From positions 1,573,926 to 1,637,925 of the forward strand of contig NZ_CP006821.1 in assembly GCF_000600085.1 (NCBI RefSeq): a stretch of 64,000 nucleotides of DNA, read 5' to 3'. Within the stretch, counting starts at the first letter, position 1. The number at the start of each line of letters is the position of its first letter. Of this stretch, positions 1 to 8,891 are shown in pieces. The DNA is from Helicobacter pylori oki112 (GTDB lineage: Bacteria; Campylobacterota; Campylobacteria; Campylobacterales; Helicobacteraceae). The notes under the pieces are model-generated. The model saw nothing but the letters and a program-made list of their open reading frames with translations, had not been told where the DNA came from and made no database searches. The position numbers were made by a program, and so were the translations under genes.

Positions 1-114
1 AAGTTTAAAAAATGAAACATTAACCACAATAAAAACTTTTCATGAACTTTACACAAGATGATAAAAAAGCAATTAAAACCCCCTTTTTTTAAAATTTTGT
101 TTCAAGCTTTAAGC

Positions 115-120
115 TACAAT
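115..120 (+). promoter_or_regulatory. Candidate -10 box for nadK
   Basis: TACAAT ends 6 bases before the ATG at 127. If it is used, the nadK transcript would be leaderless or nearly so, which fits the lack of a Shine-Dalgarno sequence there. No -35 box is visible. It lies inside an upstream in-frame extension of the ORF. Confidence 0.35.
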
Positions 121-126
121 ATACGC

Positions 127-981
127 ATGAAAGATTCACATCAAACTATCGGCGTGTTTGTGCGGCCTACCCATTATCAAAACCCTCTTTTTGAAAAGCT
201 AGAGCGAGCTAAAGAATGGGTTTTAAAGCTTTTAGAAGATGAAGGGTTTGGAAGCTTTATGATTGATAGCCTTGATGGAGCAAAAGATGAACGATTGATA
301 GAAAAAGCCTATGCGTTTTTATGTTTAGGGGGCGATGGCACGATTTTAGGGGCTTTAAGAATGACGCATTCTTACAATAAGCCATGTTTTGGGGTTAGAA
401 TAGGGAATTTAGGGTTTTTGAGTGCGGTTGAATTGAATGGCTTGAAAGGTTTCTTACAAGATCTCAAGCAAGATAGGATCAAATTAGAAGAGCATTTGGC
501 TTTAGAGGGCCGTATTGGGAAAACCTCTTTTTATGCGATCAATGAAATTGTGATCGCCAAAAAAAAAGCTTTAGGGGTTTTAGACATCCAAGCTTATGCG
601 GGTCATACGCCCTTTAACACCTATAAAGGCGATGGGCTTATCATTGCCACGCCCCTAGGCTCGACCGCTTATAATTTGAGCGCTCATGGGCCGATTGTGC
701 ATGCTTTAAGCCAGAGCTATATTTTAACGCCCTTGTGCGATTTCTCTTTAACGCAACGCCCTTTAGTGCTAGGAGCGGAATTTTGTTTGAATTTTTGCGC
801 TCATGAAGACGCTCTTGTGGTCATTGATGGGCAAGCCACCTATGATTTAAAAGCCAACCAACCCCTATACATCCAAAAAAGCCCCACGACCACCAAGCTC
901 TTACAAAAAAATTCAAGGGATTATTTTAAAGTGCTTAAAGAAAAGCTCTTATGGGGGGAAAGCCCTAGCAAAAAAAGATAA
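127..981 (+). CDS. nadK: NAD kinase
   Basis: Phosphorylates NAD to NADP in the cytoplasm. The 284-residue product carries the GGDGT nucleotide-binding motif in the context CLGGDGTILGA and the later conserved NEIVIAKK segment, both typical of NadK. The open frame extends upstream to an ATG at 58. The start at 127 (MKDSHQTIGV) is preferred because the 23-residue extension is hydrophobic and unlike the family, and because 284 residues matches the length I recall for the H. pylori protein. recN follows after 14 bases, so the two are probably cotranscribed. Confidence 0.93.
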   Translation: MKDSHQTIGVFVRPTHYQNPLFEKLERAKEWVLKLLEDEGFGSFMIDSLDGAKDERLIEKAYAFLCLGGDGTILGALRMTHSYNKPCFGVRIGNLGFLSAVELNGLKGFLQDLKQDRIKLEEHLALEGRIGKTSFYAINEIVIAKKKALGVLDIQAYAGHTPFNTYKGDGLIIATPLGSTAYNLSAHGPIVHALSQSYILTPLCDFSLTQRPLVLGAEFCLNFCAHEDALVVIDGQATYDLKANQPLYIQKSPTTTKLLQKNSRDYFKVLKEKLLWGESPSKKR

Positions 982-995
982 AAAGGGTAAAAAAC

Positions 996-2570
996 ATGCG
1001 AGATTTTAATAACGCTCAAATCACACGCTTGAAAGTGCGTCAAAACGCTGTTTTTGAAAAATTGGATCTAGAGTTTAAAGACGGCTTGAGCGCGATTAGT
1101 GGGGCTAGTGGGGTGGGAAAAAGCGTTCTTATTGCGAGCCTTTTAGGGGCGTTTGGGCTTAAAGAGAGCAACGCTTCAAACATTGAAGTGGAATTGATTG
1201 CGCCTTTTTTAGACACTGAAGAATACGGCATTTTTAGAGAAGATGAACATGAGCCCTTAGTCATCAGCGTGATTAAAAAAGAAAAAACGCGCTATTTTTT
1301 AAACCAAACAAGCCTGTCTAAAAACACGCTCAAAGCGTTATTAAAAGGTTTGATCAAACGCTTATCTAACGACAGATTCAGCCAGAATGAACTCAACGAT
1401 ACTTTAATGCTCTCCTTACTAGATGGCTATATCCAAAACAAAAACAAGGCGTTTAGCCCCCTTTTAGGCGCGCTTGAAGAAAGATTCACCCGTTTAGAGA
1501 ATCTAGAAAAAGAAAGGCTATTATTAGAAGATAAAAAGCGTTTCCAAAAGGATTTAGAAGAGCGGTTGAATTTTGAAAAAATGAAATTAGAGAGGCTGGA
1601 TTTAAAAGAAGATGAATACGAACGCCTTTTAGAGCAAAAAAAATTGCTCTCTAGTAAGGAAAAATTGAACGATAAAATCGCTCTGGCGTTAGAGGTGCTA
1701 GAAAATACCCATAAAATCACGCATGCTTTAGAGAGCGTGGGCCATAGCGCGGAGTTTTTAAAAAGCGCTTTATTAGAAGCGAGCGCTTTATTGGAAAAAG
1801 AGCAGGCTAAATTAGAAGAGTGCGAGCGTTTGGATATTGAAAAAGTGCTAGAAAGGCTTGGCATGCTAAGCGGGATCATTAAGGATTATGGGAGTATTGT
1901 GCATGCTAAAGAACGATTAGGGCATGTTAAAAACGAATTGCATAATCTAAAAGAAATTGACCATCATTGCGAAACTTACCACAAAGAAATAGAGCAATTA
2001 AAAACCGAATGCTTGAAATTGTGCGAAGAAATAAGTGGCTTTAGAAAAGAGTATTTAGCCGGTTTTAACGCTCTTTTAAGCGTTAAGGCTAAAGATTTGC
2101 TCCTAAAAAGCCCTAGTTTGGTTTTAGAAGAAGCCCCCATGAGCGAAAAAGGCACTCAAAAACTCGTTTTACATTTACAAAATTCCCAATTAGAGACTTT
2201 AAGCTCTGGAGAATACAGCCGTTTGAGGCTGGCGTTCATGCTTTTAGAAATGGAGTTTTTAAAGGATTTTAAAGGCGTGTTGGTGTTAGACGAAATGGAT
2301 TCCAACTTGAGCGGCGAAGAGAGTTTGGCGGTCTCTAAAGCCCTTGAAACCTTGAGCAGTCATTCACAAATCTTTGCCATTTCACACCAAGTCCATATCC
2401 CAGCACTCGCTAAAAATCATATTTTAGTTTTCAAAGAAAACCATAAAAGCCTTGCAAAAACCCTTAATAACGAAGAAAGGGTTTTAGAAATCGCGCGCAT
2501 GATAGGGGGAAGCGAAAACATTGAGAGTGCGATTTCTTTCGCTAAAGAAAAATTAAAGGCGCAAGAATGA
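996..2570 (+). CDS. recN: DNA repair ATPase RecN
   Basis: SMC-like ATPase of 524 residues that acts in double-strand-break repair and recombination. The N-terminal half-site has the Walker A SGASGVGKSVLIASLLGAFG. A long Lys/Glu/Leu-rich region in the middle, about residues 150-350, is a coiled coil. The C-terminal half-site has the signature LSSGEYSRLRLAF and the Walker B VLVLDEMDSNLSG. Its stop overlaps the next start as ATGA at 2567-2570, so the downstream gene is probably translationally coupled. It is in step with another recombination gene in the window, addA. Confidence 0.95.
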   Translation: MRDFNNAQITRLKVRQNAVFEKLDLEFKDGLSAISGASGVGKSVLIASLLGAFGLKESNASNIEVELIAPFLDTEEYGIFREDEHEPLVISVIKKEKTRYFLNQTSLSKNTLKALLKGLIKRLSNDRFSQNELNDTLMLSLLDGYIQNKNKAFSPLLGALEERFTRLENLEKERLLLEDKKRFQKDLEERLNFEKMKLERLDLKEDEYERLLEQKKLLSSKEKLNDKIALALEVLENTHKITHALESVGHSAEFLKSALLEASALLEKEQAKLEECERLDIEKVLERLGMLSGIIKDYGSIVHAKERLGHVKNELHNLKEIDHHCETYHKEIEQLKTECLKLCEEISGFRKEYLAGFNALLSVKAKDLLLKSPSLVLEEAPMSEKGTQKLVLHLQNSQLETLSSGEYSRLRLAFMLLEMEFLKDFKGVLVLDEMDSNLSGEESLAVSKALETLSSHSQIFAISHQVHIPALAKNHILVFKENHKSLAKTLNNEERVLEIARMIGGSENIESAISFAKEKLKAQE

Positions 2571-3874
2571 AATTTTTTCTTTTAAAGAAATTCAGCGAAT
2601 TTTTAAACGCTCAAACGCATTTTAACCTCAAACGCTTGAGTGCGTCTAGCTTTTTATTAGAGACTTTTTCTAAAGAAAAACACGCCTTTGTTGTGGATTT
2701 GAATGTGCCTTATATCGGTTTGTCCAAAAAACCCCCAGAGAGCGTTTTAAAAAACACCCTAGCGTTAGATTTTTGTTTGAATAAATTCACTAAAAACGCC
2801 AAAATTTTACAAGCAAACATCATTGATAACGATCGGATTTTAGAAATCACAGGCGCTAAAGATTTAGCTTATAAGAGTGAAAATTTTATTTTGCGTTTAG
2901 AAATGATCCCTAAAAAAGCCAACCTCATGATTTTAGATCAAGAAAAATGCGTGATAGAAGCCTTTCGTTTTAATGACAGGGTCGCTAAAAACGATATTTT
3001 AGGGGCATTGCCTCCTAATATTTACGAGCATCAAGAAGAGGATTTGGATTTTAAGGGATTGTTAGACATTTTAGAAAAAGATTTTTTATCCTATCAGCAT
3101 AAAGAATTAGAACACAAGAAAAATCAAATCATCAAGCGATTAAACACCCAAAAAGAACGCTTGAAAGAAAAATTAGAAAAATTAGAAGATCCTAAAAATT
3201 TACAGCTGGAAGCGAAAGAATTGCAAACTCAAGCCCAGCTATTACTCACTTACCAACATTTAATCAACAGGCATGAAAGCCGCGTGGTTTTAAAGGATTT
3301 TGAAGATAAAGAACGCGCGATTGAAATTGATAAGAGCATACCCTTAAACGCTTTTATCAATAAAAAATTCACTCTCAGTAAAAAAAAGAAACAAAAATCG
3401 CAATTCTTGTATTTAGAAGAAGAGAATCTAAAAGAAAAAATCGCTTTTAAAGAAAATCAAATTAATTATGTTAAAGGAGCCAAAGAAGAAAGCGTTTTAG
3501 AAATGTTTATGCCGGTAAAAAATTCCAAAATCAAACGCCCGATGAGCGGGTATGAAGTGCTGTATTATAAGGATTTTAAAATCGGTTTAGGGAAAAACCA
3601 AAAAGAGAATATCAAACTCTTACAAGACGCAAGAGCGAATGATTTATGGATGCATGTAAGAGATATTCCTGGATCGCATTTGATCGTTTTTTGCCAAAAG
3701 AATACGCCCAAAGATGAGGTCATTATGGAATTAGCCAAAATGTTGATTAAAATGCAAAAAGATGCGTTTAATAGTTACGAAATTGACTACACGCAACGAA
3801 AATTTGTCAAAATCATCAAAGGAGCTAATGTCATTTACTCAAAATACCGAACTATTAGTCTAAAGGACACTTAA
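2567..3874 (+). CDS. NFACT family protein (RqcH/FbpA-like)
   Basis: A 435-residue member of the family often annotated as fibronectin-binding protein and now linked to ribosome quality control (RqcH/Rqc2/NEMF). The DR dipeptide at residues 89-90 (context IDNDRILEI) matches the conserved pair of the NFACT-N domain. A Lys/Glu-rich coiled coil spans about residues 175-225 and 265-310. The C-terminal NFACT-R domain has DLWMHVRDIPGSH. In RqcH the family recruits tRNA to stalled 50S subunits and tails the nascent chain. That function here is inferred from family membership. It overlaps recN by 4 bases. Confidence 0.85.
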   Translation: MKFFLLKKFSEFLNAQTHFNLKRLSASSFLLETFSKEKHAFVVDLNVPYIGLSKKPPESVLKNTLALDFCLNKFTKNAKILQANIIDNDRILEITGAKDLAYKSENFILRLEMIPKKANLMILDQEKCVIEAFRFNDRVAKNDILGALPPNIYEHQEEDLDFKGLLDILEKDFLSYQHKELEHKKNQIIKRLNTQKERLKEKLEKLEDPKNLQLEAKELQTQAQLLLTYQHLINRHESRVVLKDFEDKERAIEIDKSIPLNAFINKKFTLSKKKKQKSQFLYLEEENLKEKIAFKENQINYVKGAKEESVLEMFMPVKNSKIKRPMSGYEVLYYKDFKIGLGKNQKENIKLLQDARANDLWMHVRDIPGSHLIVFCQKNTPKDEVIMELAKMLIKMQKDAFNSYEIDYTQRKFVKIIKGANVIYSKYRTISLKDT

Positions 3875-3892
3875 ACACTTAAGGAGGTTAGC

Positions 3893-4189
3893 ATGGGTGT
3901 TTCAGCTTTAGGCAATGTGACTTATATCAACCAAAACGCTCCTTTAAATTCTGCTATCCAACAGGGTGCAAGAAGTGATATGCTGGATTTAGTGCAAAGC
4001 TTTCAAAGTAAACTTGAATTAGCTCAAGAAACAAGAGCGTTAGAAAACATGCAAGCTATTAGCGATAAAGACCCTAAAGAAGGCTCTAAAAACCGCTATC
4101 AAAACAGCCAAAGGGCTAAGGCGTTTGGCTTGGAAGAAGAAGAAATTGAATTGTGGCATGAAGAGCATTTGCTGGATATTGTGGGGTAG
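3893..4189 (+). CDS. Conserved small hypothetical protein, 98 aa
   Basis: A real gene by its canonical AAGGAGG Shine-Dalgarno sequence 5 bases before the ATG and by its position 18 bases after the NFACT gene. The protein is soluble, with no signal peptide or membrane segment. A short N-terminal part (MGVSALGNVTYINQNAPLN) is followed by charged, probably helical sequence with many Gln, Glu and Arg residues. I do not recognise the family and assign no function. Confidence 0.75.
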   Translation: MGVSALGNVTYINQNAPLNSAIQQGARSDMLDLVQSFQSKLELAQETRALENMQAISDKDPKEGSKNRYQNSQRAKAFGLEEEEIELWHEEHLLDIVG

Positions 4190-4325
4190 GGTGTCGCGAA
4201 TAACCCCTATCCTTTCATGAGTTTAAAATAAAATAATCAAGTCCCCGTTTTTTAAACATTAAAAGATTTTAGCTATCAATATCAATCACAATAGAATCTT
4301 ATATTTTAACAAAAGGGAATGCGTC

Positions 4326-5303
4326 ATGTTAAGGGGTGTCAAAAAAGCGGTTTTTAGGGTTTTGTGTTTGGGGGTGTTGTGTTTAGGGGGGTTAATGGCA
4401 GAGTCAAACCCTAAAGAGCTTATATTTTCAGGTATCACTATTTACACGGATAAAGATTTCACTAGAGCTAAGGAATACTTTGAAAAAGCTTGTAGATTAA
4501 ACGATGCTGATGGTTGTGCGATCTTAAGAGAGGCTTATTCTAAAGTCATCCTAAAAGGAAGTGCAAGAGAAAGCATTGAAAAAGCTCTTGAACACACCGC
4601 TACTGCTAAAGCTTGCAAATCAAACGATGCTGAAAAATGCAAGGACTTAGCAGAGTTTTATTTTAATGCAAACGATCTTAAAAATGCTTTAGAATATTAC
4701 TCTAAATCTTGTAAGTTAAATAATGTTGAGGGGTGTATGCTGTCAGCAACTTTTTATAACGATATGATAAAGGGTTTGAAAAAAGATAAAAAAGATCTAG
4801 AATATTATTCTAAAGCTTGCGAGTTAAACTATGGCGATGGCTGTGCGATTTTAGGGGATATTTATCATAATGGTGAAGGCGTAACACAAAATTTTAAAAA
4901 AGCTTTCAAATATTACTCTAAAGCTTGCGAGTTGAATAATGGTGAAGGGTGTTCTAAATTAGGAGGGGATTATTTTCTTGGTGAAAGCGTAACGCAAGAT
5001 TTTAAAAAAGCTTTTGGATATTACTCTAAAGCTTGCGAGTTAAACGAGGCTCTAACATGCACGCTTGTAGGAGAGTTTTATCGTGATGGTGAAGGCGTAA
5101 CAAAGGATCTTAAAAAAGCTTTTGAATATTCTGCTAAAGCTTGTGAATTGAACGATGCTAAAGGGTGTTACGCTCTAGCAGCGTTTTATAATGAGGGTAA
5201 GGGCGTAGCAAAGGATGAAAAACAAACGACAGAAAACCTTGAAAAGAGTTGCAAGCTAGGATTAAAAGAAGCATGCGATATTCTCAAAGAACAAAAACAA
5301 TAA
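4326..5303 (+). CDS. Secreted Sel1-like repeat, cysteine-rich protein (Hcp family)
   Basis: A 325-residue protein with an N-terminal signal peptide likely cut after LMA (near residue 25). It then consists of tandem repeats of about 36 residues with the pattern AFKYYSKACELNxGEGC, each with a Cys pair spaced as in the Helicobacter cysteine-rich proteins HcpA-HcpG. Those are secreted alpha/alpha-repeat proteins with a disulfide in each repeat. The first two or three repeats are more diverged and lack the GDGVTxD turn. It has its own promoter region and stands alone between convergent neighbours. The exact paralog is not assigned. Ligand and role are unknown. Confidence 0.88.
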   Translation: MLRGVKKAVFRVLCLGVLCLGGLMAESNPKELIFSGITIYTDKDFTRAKEYFEKACRLNDADGCAILREAYSKVILKGSARESIEKALEHTATAKACKSNDAEKCKDLAEFYFNANDLKNALEYYSKSCKLNNVEGCMLSATFYNDMIKGLKKDKKDLEYYSKACELNYGDGCAILGDIYHNGEGVTQNFKKAFKYYSKACELNNGEGCSKLGGDYFLGESVTQDFKKAFGYYSKACELNEALTCTLVGEFYRDGEGVTKDLKKAFEYSAKACELNDAKGCYALAAFYNEGKGVAKDEKQTTENLEKSCKLGLKEACDILKEQKQ

Positions 5304-5341
5304 AATCCTAGCCCTATTAAGCCCCATTAAACAGCTTTTGT

Positions 5342-6205
5342 TTAACTGGTTGCTTTTATGATGTTTAACAAACCCTTTGTCCTCTCAAAAAGAGAAAACG
5401 GCGGTGGAGTTTCTTGGTATCTGGCTCTTGGGGGTCTTTTGATTAGGGTGTTAGCGCATTTGGAAAAATCAATCAAATCCATTGTGGTTTTGATATAGCT
5501 AGGCAAGTTTAACAGGCATATTTCAAAGAGCTTATAGCTCGCTAAAGCGTCCGCATAGGCTCTATGGCTGACTTCTATACCAAACCCTAAAAGCTCTTTT
5601 AAAAAGCTCAAAGAATAACGCATGGATAAAATAGCGCGTTTGGATAAATCCAAAGTGCAAAGCTTTAAATTCAATAAGGGGCAATGCAATTTTTCTACAA
5701 AATAACGCCCTAAAAAGTTGTAATCAAAATTAGCGTTGTGGGCCACAAACACGCTATTGCCTAAAAAAAGCCGCAATTCTTGCAAAGCTTCATGCACGCT
5801 TGGGGCGTTTAGGGTGTCTTCATAAGTGATGCCTGTAAGCTCAGCGATATAATCAGGCACGCTTTTGACTTTCACAAGGGTTTCAAAACGATTGATAATT
5901 TCCCCCCCCTTCACTTGCACGGCCCCGATTTCTAAAATCTCATGTTTTAGGGGGCAAGAGCCGGTGGTCTCTAAATCAATAAAGGAAAAAACCTCATCTT
6001 TAAGGGGGGTTTTAAGGTTTTTGAGCGTGATTAAATTTTCGCTCGTTTCTATGAAATTAAGCCCGCATGCTTTTAAATATTCCAAATTGATTTCATCATA
6101 AATAAGGCGAGAGAGCGATTTTTCTAGCATGCCTAAGCTTAAATCCTGGTGCTTTAAGCGAGCGATTAGGGCTTGAATATCTTTATGCAAGAGGCTGTCT
6201 GACAT
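5342..6205 (-). CDS. dnaQ: DnaQ-like DEDDh 3'-5' exonuclease
   Basis: A 287-residue protein with all three exonuclease motifs: Exo I SFIDLETTG, Exo II FVAHNANFDYNFL and Exo III HRAYADALASY (DEDDh type). It matches the DNA polymerase III epsilon/DnaQ superfamily and could proofread or act as a stand-alone exonuclease. The frame is open upstream to 6313, but that part lies inside rpe. The ATG at 6205 (MSDSLLHKDIQ) overlaps the rpe 3' end by 23 bases and gives a normal N terminus. It is the last gene of an rpe-dnaQ unit. Confidence 0.85.
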   Translation of the reverse strand: MSDSLLHKDIQALIARLKHQDLSLGMLEKSLSRLIYDEINLEYLKACGLNFIETSENLITLKNLKTPLKDEVFSFIDLETTGSCPLKHEILEIGAVQVKGGEIINRFETLVKVKSVPDYIAELTGITYEDTLNAPSVHEALQELRLFLGNSVFVAHNANFDYNFLGRYFVEKLHCPLLNLKLCTLDLSKRAILSMRYSLSFLKELLGFGIEVSHRAYADALASYKLFEICLLNLPSYIKTTMDLIDFSKCANTLIKRPPRARYQETPPPFSLFERTKGLLNIIKATS

Positions 6206-6836
6206 TCTGTAAGCCTTCAATAGCCAGCTTACGATCTTTGGATTTAAAAATATAACTCCCTGAAACCACCACATCCACGCCCGCTCGTTGGAGTTCAAAG
6301 ATATTTTTATCATTCACGCCCCCATCCACTTCTAAAAGACAGCTAGGGTTGTAGCGCTTAATCAATTCCTTAACTTTCAGGCATTTTTCTAGCACCAGAT
6401 CTAAAAACTTCTGCCCGCCAAAGCCCGGATTCACGCTCATTAAAAGCACTAGCCCCACGCTTTCTAGCAAGTATTTAACGCTTTCTTCATGCGTGTGGGG
6501 GTTTAGAACAATTCCTGGCGTGATGCCTGAATTTCTAATGAGTTGCAACACCCTGTGGGGGTGCTTTTCATTTTCTGCATGAATGCTGATGATTTGCGGT
6601 TTTAAAGGAGCGAACAATCCCACAAAAAAGCTCGCGTTTTCTACCATTAAATGCACATCTAAAGGCACTTTACTCATTTGAGTAACCTTCTCTAAAACCA
6701 CAGGCCCCATGGTTAAATTAGGCACATAATGCCCATCCATCACATCCACATGCAAAAAATCAGCGTTACTCACGCTCTCTATCTCTTTGGCTAAATGCAT
6801 AAAATCAACGCTCAAAAGGCTCGGAGCTACTTTCAA
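6183..6836 (-). CDS. rpe: Ribulose-phosphate 3-epimerase
   Basis: Interconverts ribulose 5-phosphate and xylulose 5-phosphate in the pentose phosphate pathway. The 217-residue TIM barrel shows the family N terminus MKVAPSLLSVDF, the metal/catalytic segment HVDVMDGHYVPN, the MSVNPGFGGQKF phosphate loop and LEVDGGVN near the C terminus. Length is normal. It is transcribed divergently from fbp, and the 70-base gap holds the promoters. Confidence 0.95.
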   Translation of the reverse strand: MKVAPSLLSVDFMHLAKEIESVSNADFLHVDVMDGHYVPNLTMGPVVLEKVTQMSKVPLDVHLMVENASFFVGLFAPLKPQIISIHAENEKHPHRVLQLIRNSGITPGIVLNPHTHEESVKYLLESVGLVLLMSVNPGFGGQKFLDLVLEKCLKVKELIKRYNPSCLLEVDGGVNDKNIFELQRAGVDVVVSGSYIFKSKDRKLAIEGLQNVRQPLA

Positions 6837-6865
6837 AATACTTCCCTATTTTCAATGTTTTGAAG

Positions 6866-6871
6866 TAAAAT
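6866..6871 (+). promoter_or_regulatory. Candidate -10 box for fbp
   Basis: TAAAAT lies 35 bases before the fbp ATG in the short divergent gap with rpe. An AAAGGG ribosome-binding sequence lies nearer the start. No clear -35 box, as is usual for this organism. Confidence 0.4.
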
Positions 6872-6906
6872 ATTAGCATCTTTAATCAAATCATAAAAGG
6901 GTTTTT

Positions 6907-7779
6907 ATGGATTACAAACATTTTAAATGCAAGCATGCAAACATCGTTATAGAAATCATCAGTCTTTTAGAAAAAGGGGTTAAAAAAGCCCAAGAAATTT
7001 TAGAAAGGCCAGACGCTGGGAGTTACACTAAGTTAGAAAACAGCAGCGGGGATACGCCTATTAAAGCGGATTTAGCCCTAGACAAATTTTTAGAAGAAAA
7101 TTTTTTGAGTTTAGAAAATGTCAAAAGCGTTTTTAGCGAAGAAAAAGAAACGCCTGTTACTAAAGAAAACGGCTCTTATTTGATCGCTTATGACCCACTA
7201 GACGGGAGTTCAGTGATGGAGGCGAATTTCTTAGTAGGCACGATTATAGGGGTTTATGAAAAGGATTATAAGGCACAAAATTTAGTCGCAAGCCTTTATG
7301 TGGTTTTTGGGCATAAAATTGAATTAGTGGTGGCTTTAGACAAGGTTTATCGTTACGCGTTTTACCAAAACAAGTTTCATTTTATAGAAACCATTGTTTT
7401 AGAAAATAAGGGTAAAATCATCGCTAGCGGGGGCAATCAAAAGGATTTTTCTTCGGGCTTAAAAAAGGCTTTAGAAGGGTTTTTTGCAGAAAATTACCGC
7501 TTACGATACTCAGGATCTATGGTGGCTGATGTCCATCATGTGCTCATTAAAAAAGGCGGAATGTTTTCCTATCCGCAAAAGAAATTGCGAAAGCTTTTTG
7601 AAGTCTTTCCTTTGGCCTTGATGGTTGAAAAAGCTAAAGGGGAAGCGTTTTATTTTGATAAGGGGGTTAAAAAGCGTTTGCTAGAGCAAAGCGTAGAAAA
7701 TTACCATGAAAAAAGCGAATGCTATTTAACCAGCCCGCATGAAGCTCAAATTTTAGAAAAATATTTAAAGGGAGAATGA
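6907..7779 (+). CDS. fbp: Fructose-1,6-bisphosphatase, class I
   Basis: Gluconeogenic enzyme that hydrolyses fructose 1,6-bisphosphate to fructose 6-phosphate. The 290-residue protein has the metal-binding YDPLDGSS motif, an upstream SEEKE acidic site and the RYSGSMVADVHHVL substrate-binding region of class I FBPases. It is somewhat shorter than enteric FBPase (about 330 residues). It lies next to rpe, linking carbohydrate interconversion genes, and its stop overlaps the start of the small gene downstream. Confidence 0.93.
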   Translation: MDYKHFKCKHANIVIEIISLLEKGVKKAQEILERPDAGSYTKLENSSGDTPIKADLALDKFLEENFLSLENVKSVFSEEKETPVTKENGSYLIAYDPLDGSSVMEANFLVGTIIGVYEKDYKAQNLVASLYVVFGHKIELVVALDKVYRYAFYQNKFHFIETIVLENKGKIIASGGNQKDFSSGLKKALEGFFAENYRLRYSGSMVADVHHVLIKKGGMFSYPQKKLRKLFEVFPLALMVEKAKGEAFYFDKGVKKRLLEQSVENYHEKSECYLTSPHEAQILEKYLKGE

Positions 7780-7982
7780 TGCAAAATAGCGCTAAAAAAT
7801 TAGAATATGAAGAGCGTTTTAATGACGCTCTTTTGAAATTAAAAGCATGCCAAGAAGAAAAGCAGGTAGCGAGTTGCTTGAAATGCGAGAAGGTTTTAAA
7901 ATGCGAGATCCGTAACAGCTATGTGGATGCGGCTTATGAGAGCATGAGTTTAGGCGAAGCGGGTGGGTTTGATTTCAACTAA
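7779..7982 (+). CDS. Small conserved Cys-containing protein, 67 aa
   Basis: Short acidic protein with four Cys residues, including CLKCEKVLKC (CxxC followed by another Cys), and the C-terminal segment SLGEAGGFDFN. The Cys arrangement could bind metal, but nothing proves it. Two consecutive ATG codons occur (7776 and 7779). AAGGGAG at 7768-7774 is better spaced for the second. It is coupled to the fbp stop. Function unknown. Confidence 0.7.
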   Translation: MQNSAKKLEYEERFNDALLKLKACQEEKQVASCLKCEKVLKCEIRNSYVDAAYESMSLGEAGGFDFN

Positions 7983-7994
7983 AATGGGATTAAA

Positions 7995-8891
7995 ATGGTT
8001 AGTAATACTACCTTGCAAAAAAATTTAGACGCTTTTTACACCCACCCCAAAATCGCACGATTTTGTTTGGATTTATTAAAAAATCTCATCAATCAAAATC
8101 TAGGGCTAGACTTAAACGCGTTCCATTTTTTAGAGCCAAGTGCAGGGAGTGGGAGCTTTGTTGATGCATTAAAAGAGTTAGGGATTGCTGATTGGGACGC
8201 CCTTGATATTGCCCCTAAAGCTCAAGGCATTCAAAAAAAAGATTATCTGTTGGAATTGATTGAGTTTAACAAAAAGCGTGTCATTATTGGCAACCCTCCT
8301 TTTGGGCATAGAGGGAAATTAGCCCTAGATTTTTTAAACAAATCTTTAAACGAAGCACCTATTGTAGCGTTTATTTTGCCCAATTTATTCAAACGCTATT
8401 CTATTCAAAAACACATTGATAAGCGTGCAAAATTGGTTTTAAACGCTGATTTAGAGAAAAACGCTTTTATTTTTAATGAACGGCCCTATGATGTGAAATG
8501 CGTTTTTCAAATCTATATGCATAAAAATATCGCCCTAAATCTTAAAGACGAACGCATCATTGCACCCCCAAAAATCCGCCATAATGACTTCATCACTTAC
8601 ATTCATAACAACACGCCACACACCCTAAAATATTTCAACAAAGAAAAATACCAATGGGATTTTGCGGTGGTGAGACAAGGCTTTTATGATTACAACGAAA
8701 AGATCACCAATGCAAATTTACTGATTAAAAACCGACAATATTTTTTCATCAAAGCCCATTCTAAAGAAGCTTTAAGGATTATCCATAAAATTGATTTCAA
8801 CAAACTCGCTCATAAAAACACGCAAGTTTTAGGGTTTTCTACTTATGATTTTGTGGAAGAATATTGCAAATTAAAGGGAATGCATGCTTGA
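7995..8891 (+). CDS. Putative DNA adenine methyltransferase of a restriction-modification system
   Basis: A 298-residue protein with the SAM-binding motif I FLEPSAGSGSFVDAL, an acidic residue after the next strand (DALDIAP) and the catalytic motif IV IIGNPPFG. This NPPF motif is typical of N6-adenine methyltransferases. Homology beyond these motifs and the recognition site cannot be read from the sequence. It overlaps the downstream nuclease-like gene by 8 bases, the usual M-then-R order of a type II system. Confidence 0.82.
   Translation: MVSNTTLQKNLDAFYTHPKIARFCLDLLKNLINQNLGLDLNAFHFLEPSAGSGSFVDALKELGIADWDALDIAPKAQGIQKKDYLLELIEFNKKRVIIGNPPFGHRGKLALDFLNKSLNEAPIVAFILPNLFKRYSIQKHIDKRAKLVLNADLEKNAFIFNERPYDVKCVFQIYMHKNIALNLKDERIIAPPKIRHNDFITYIHNNTPHTLKYFNKEKYQWDFAVVRQGFYDYNEKITNANLLIKNRQYFFIKAHSKEALRIIHKIDFNKLAHKNTQVLGFSTYDFVEEYCKLKGMHA

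Noticed and set aside
366..368. Mobile element or insertion sequence in the accessory segments
   Set aside because: No transposase, integrase or IS605-type ends were recognised anywhere in the window.
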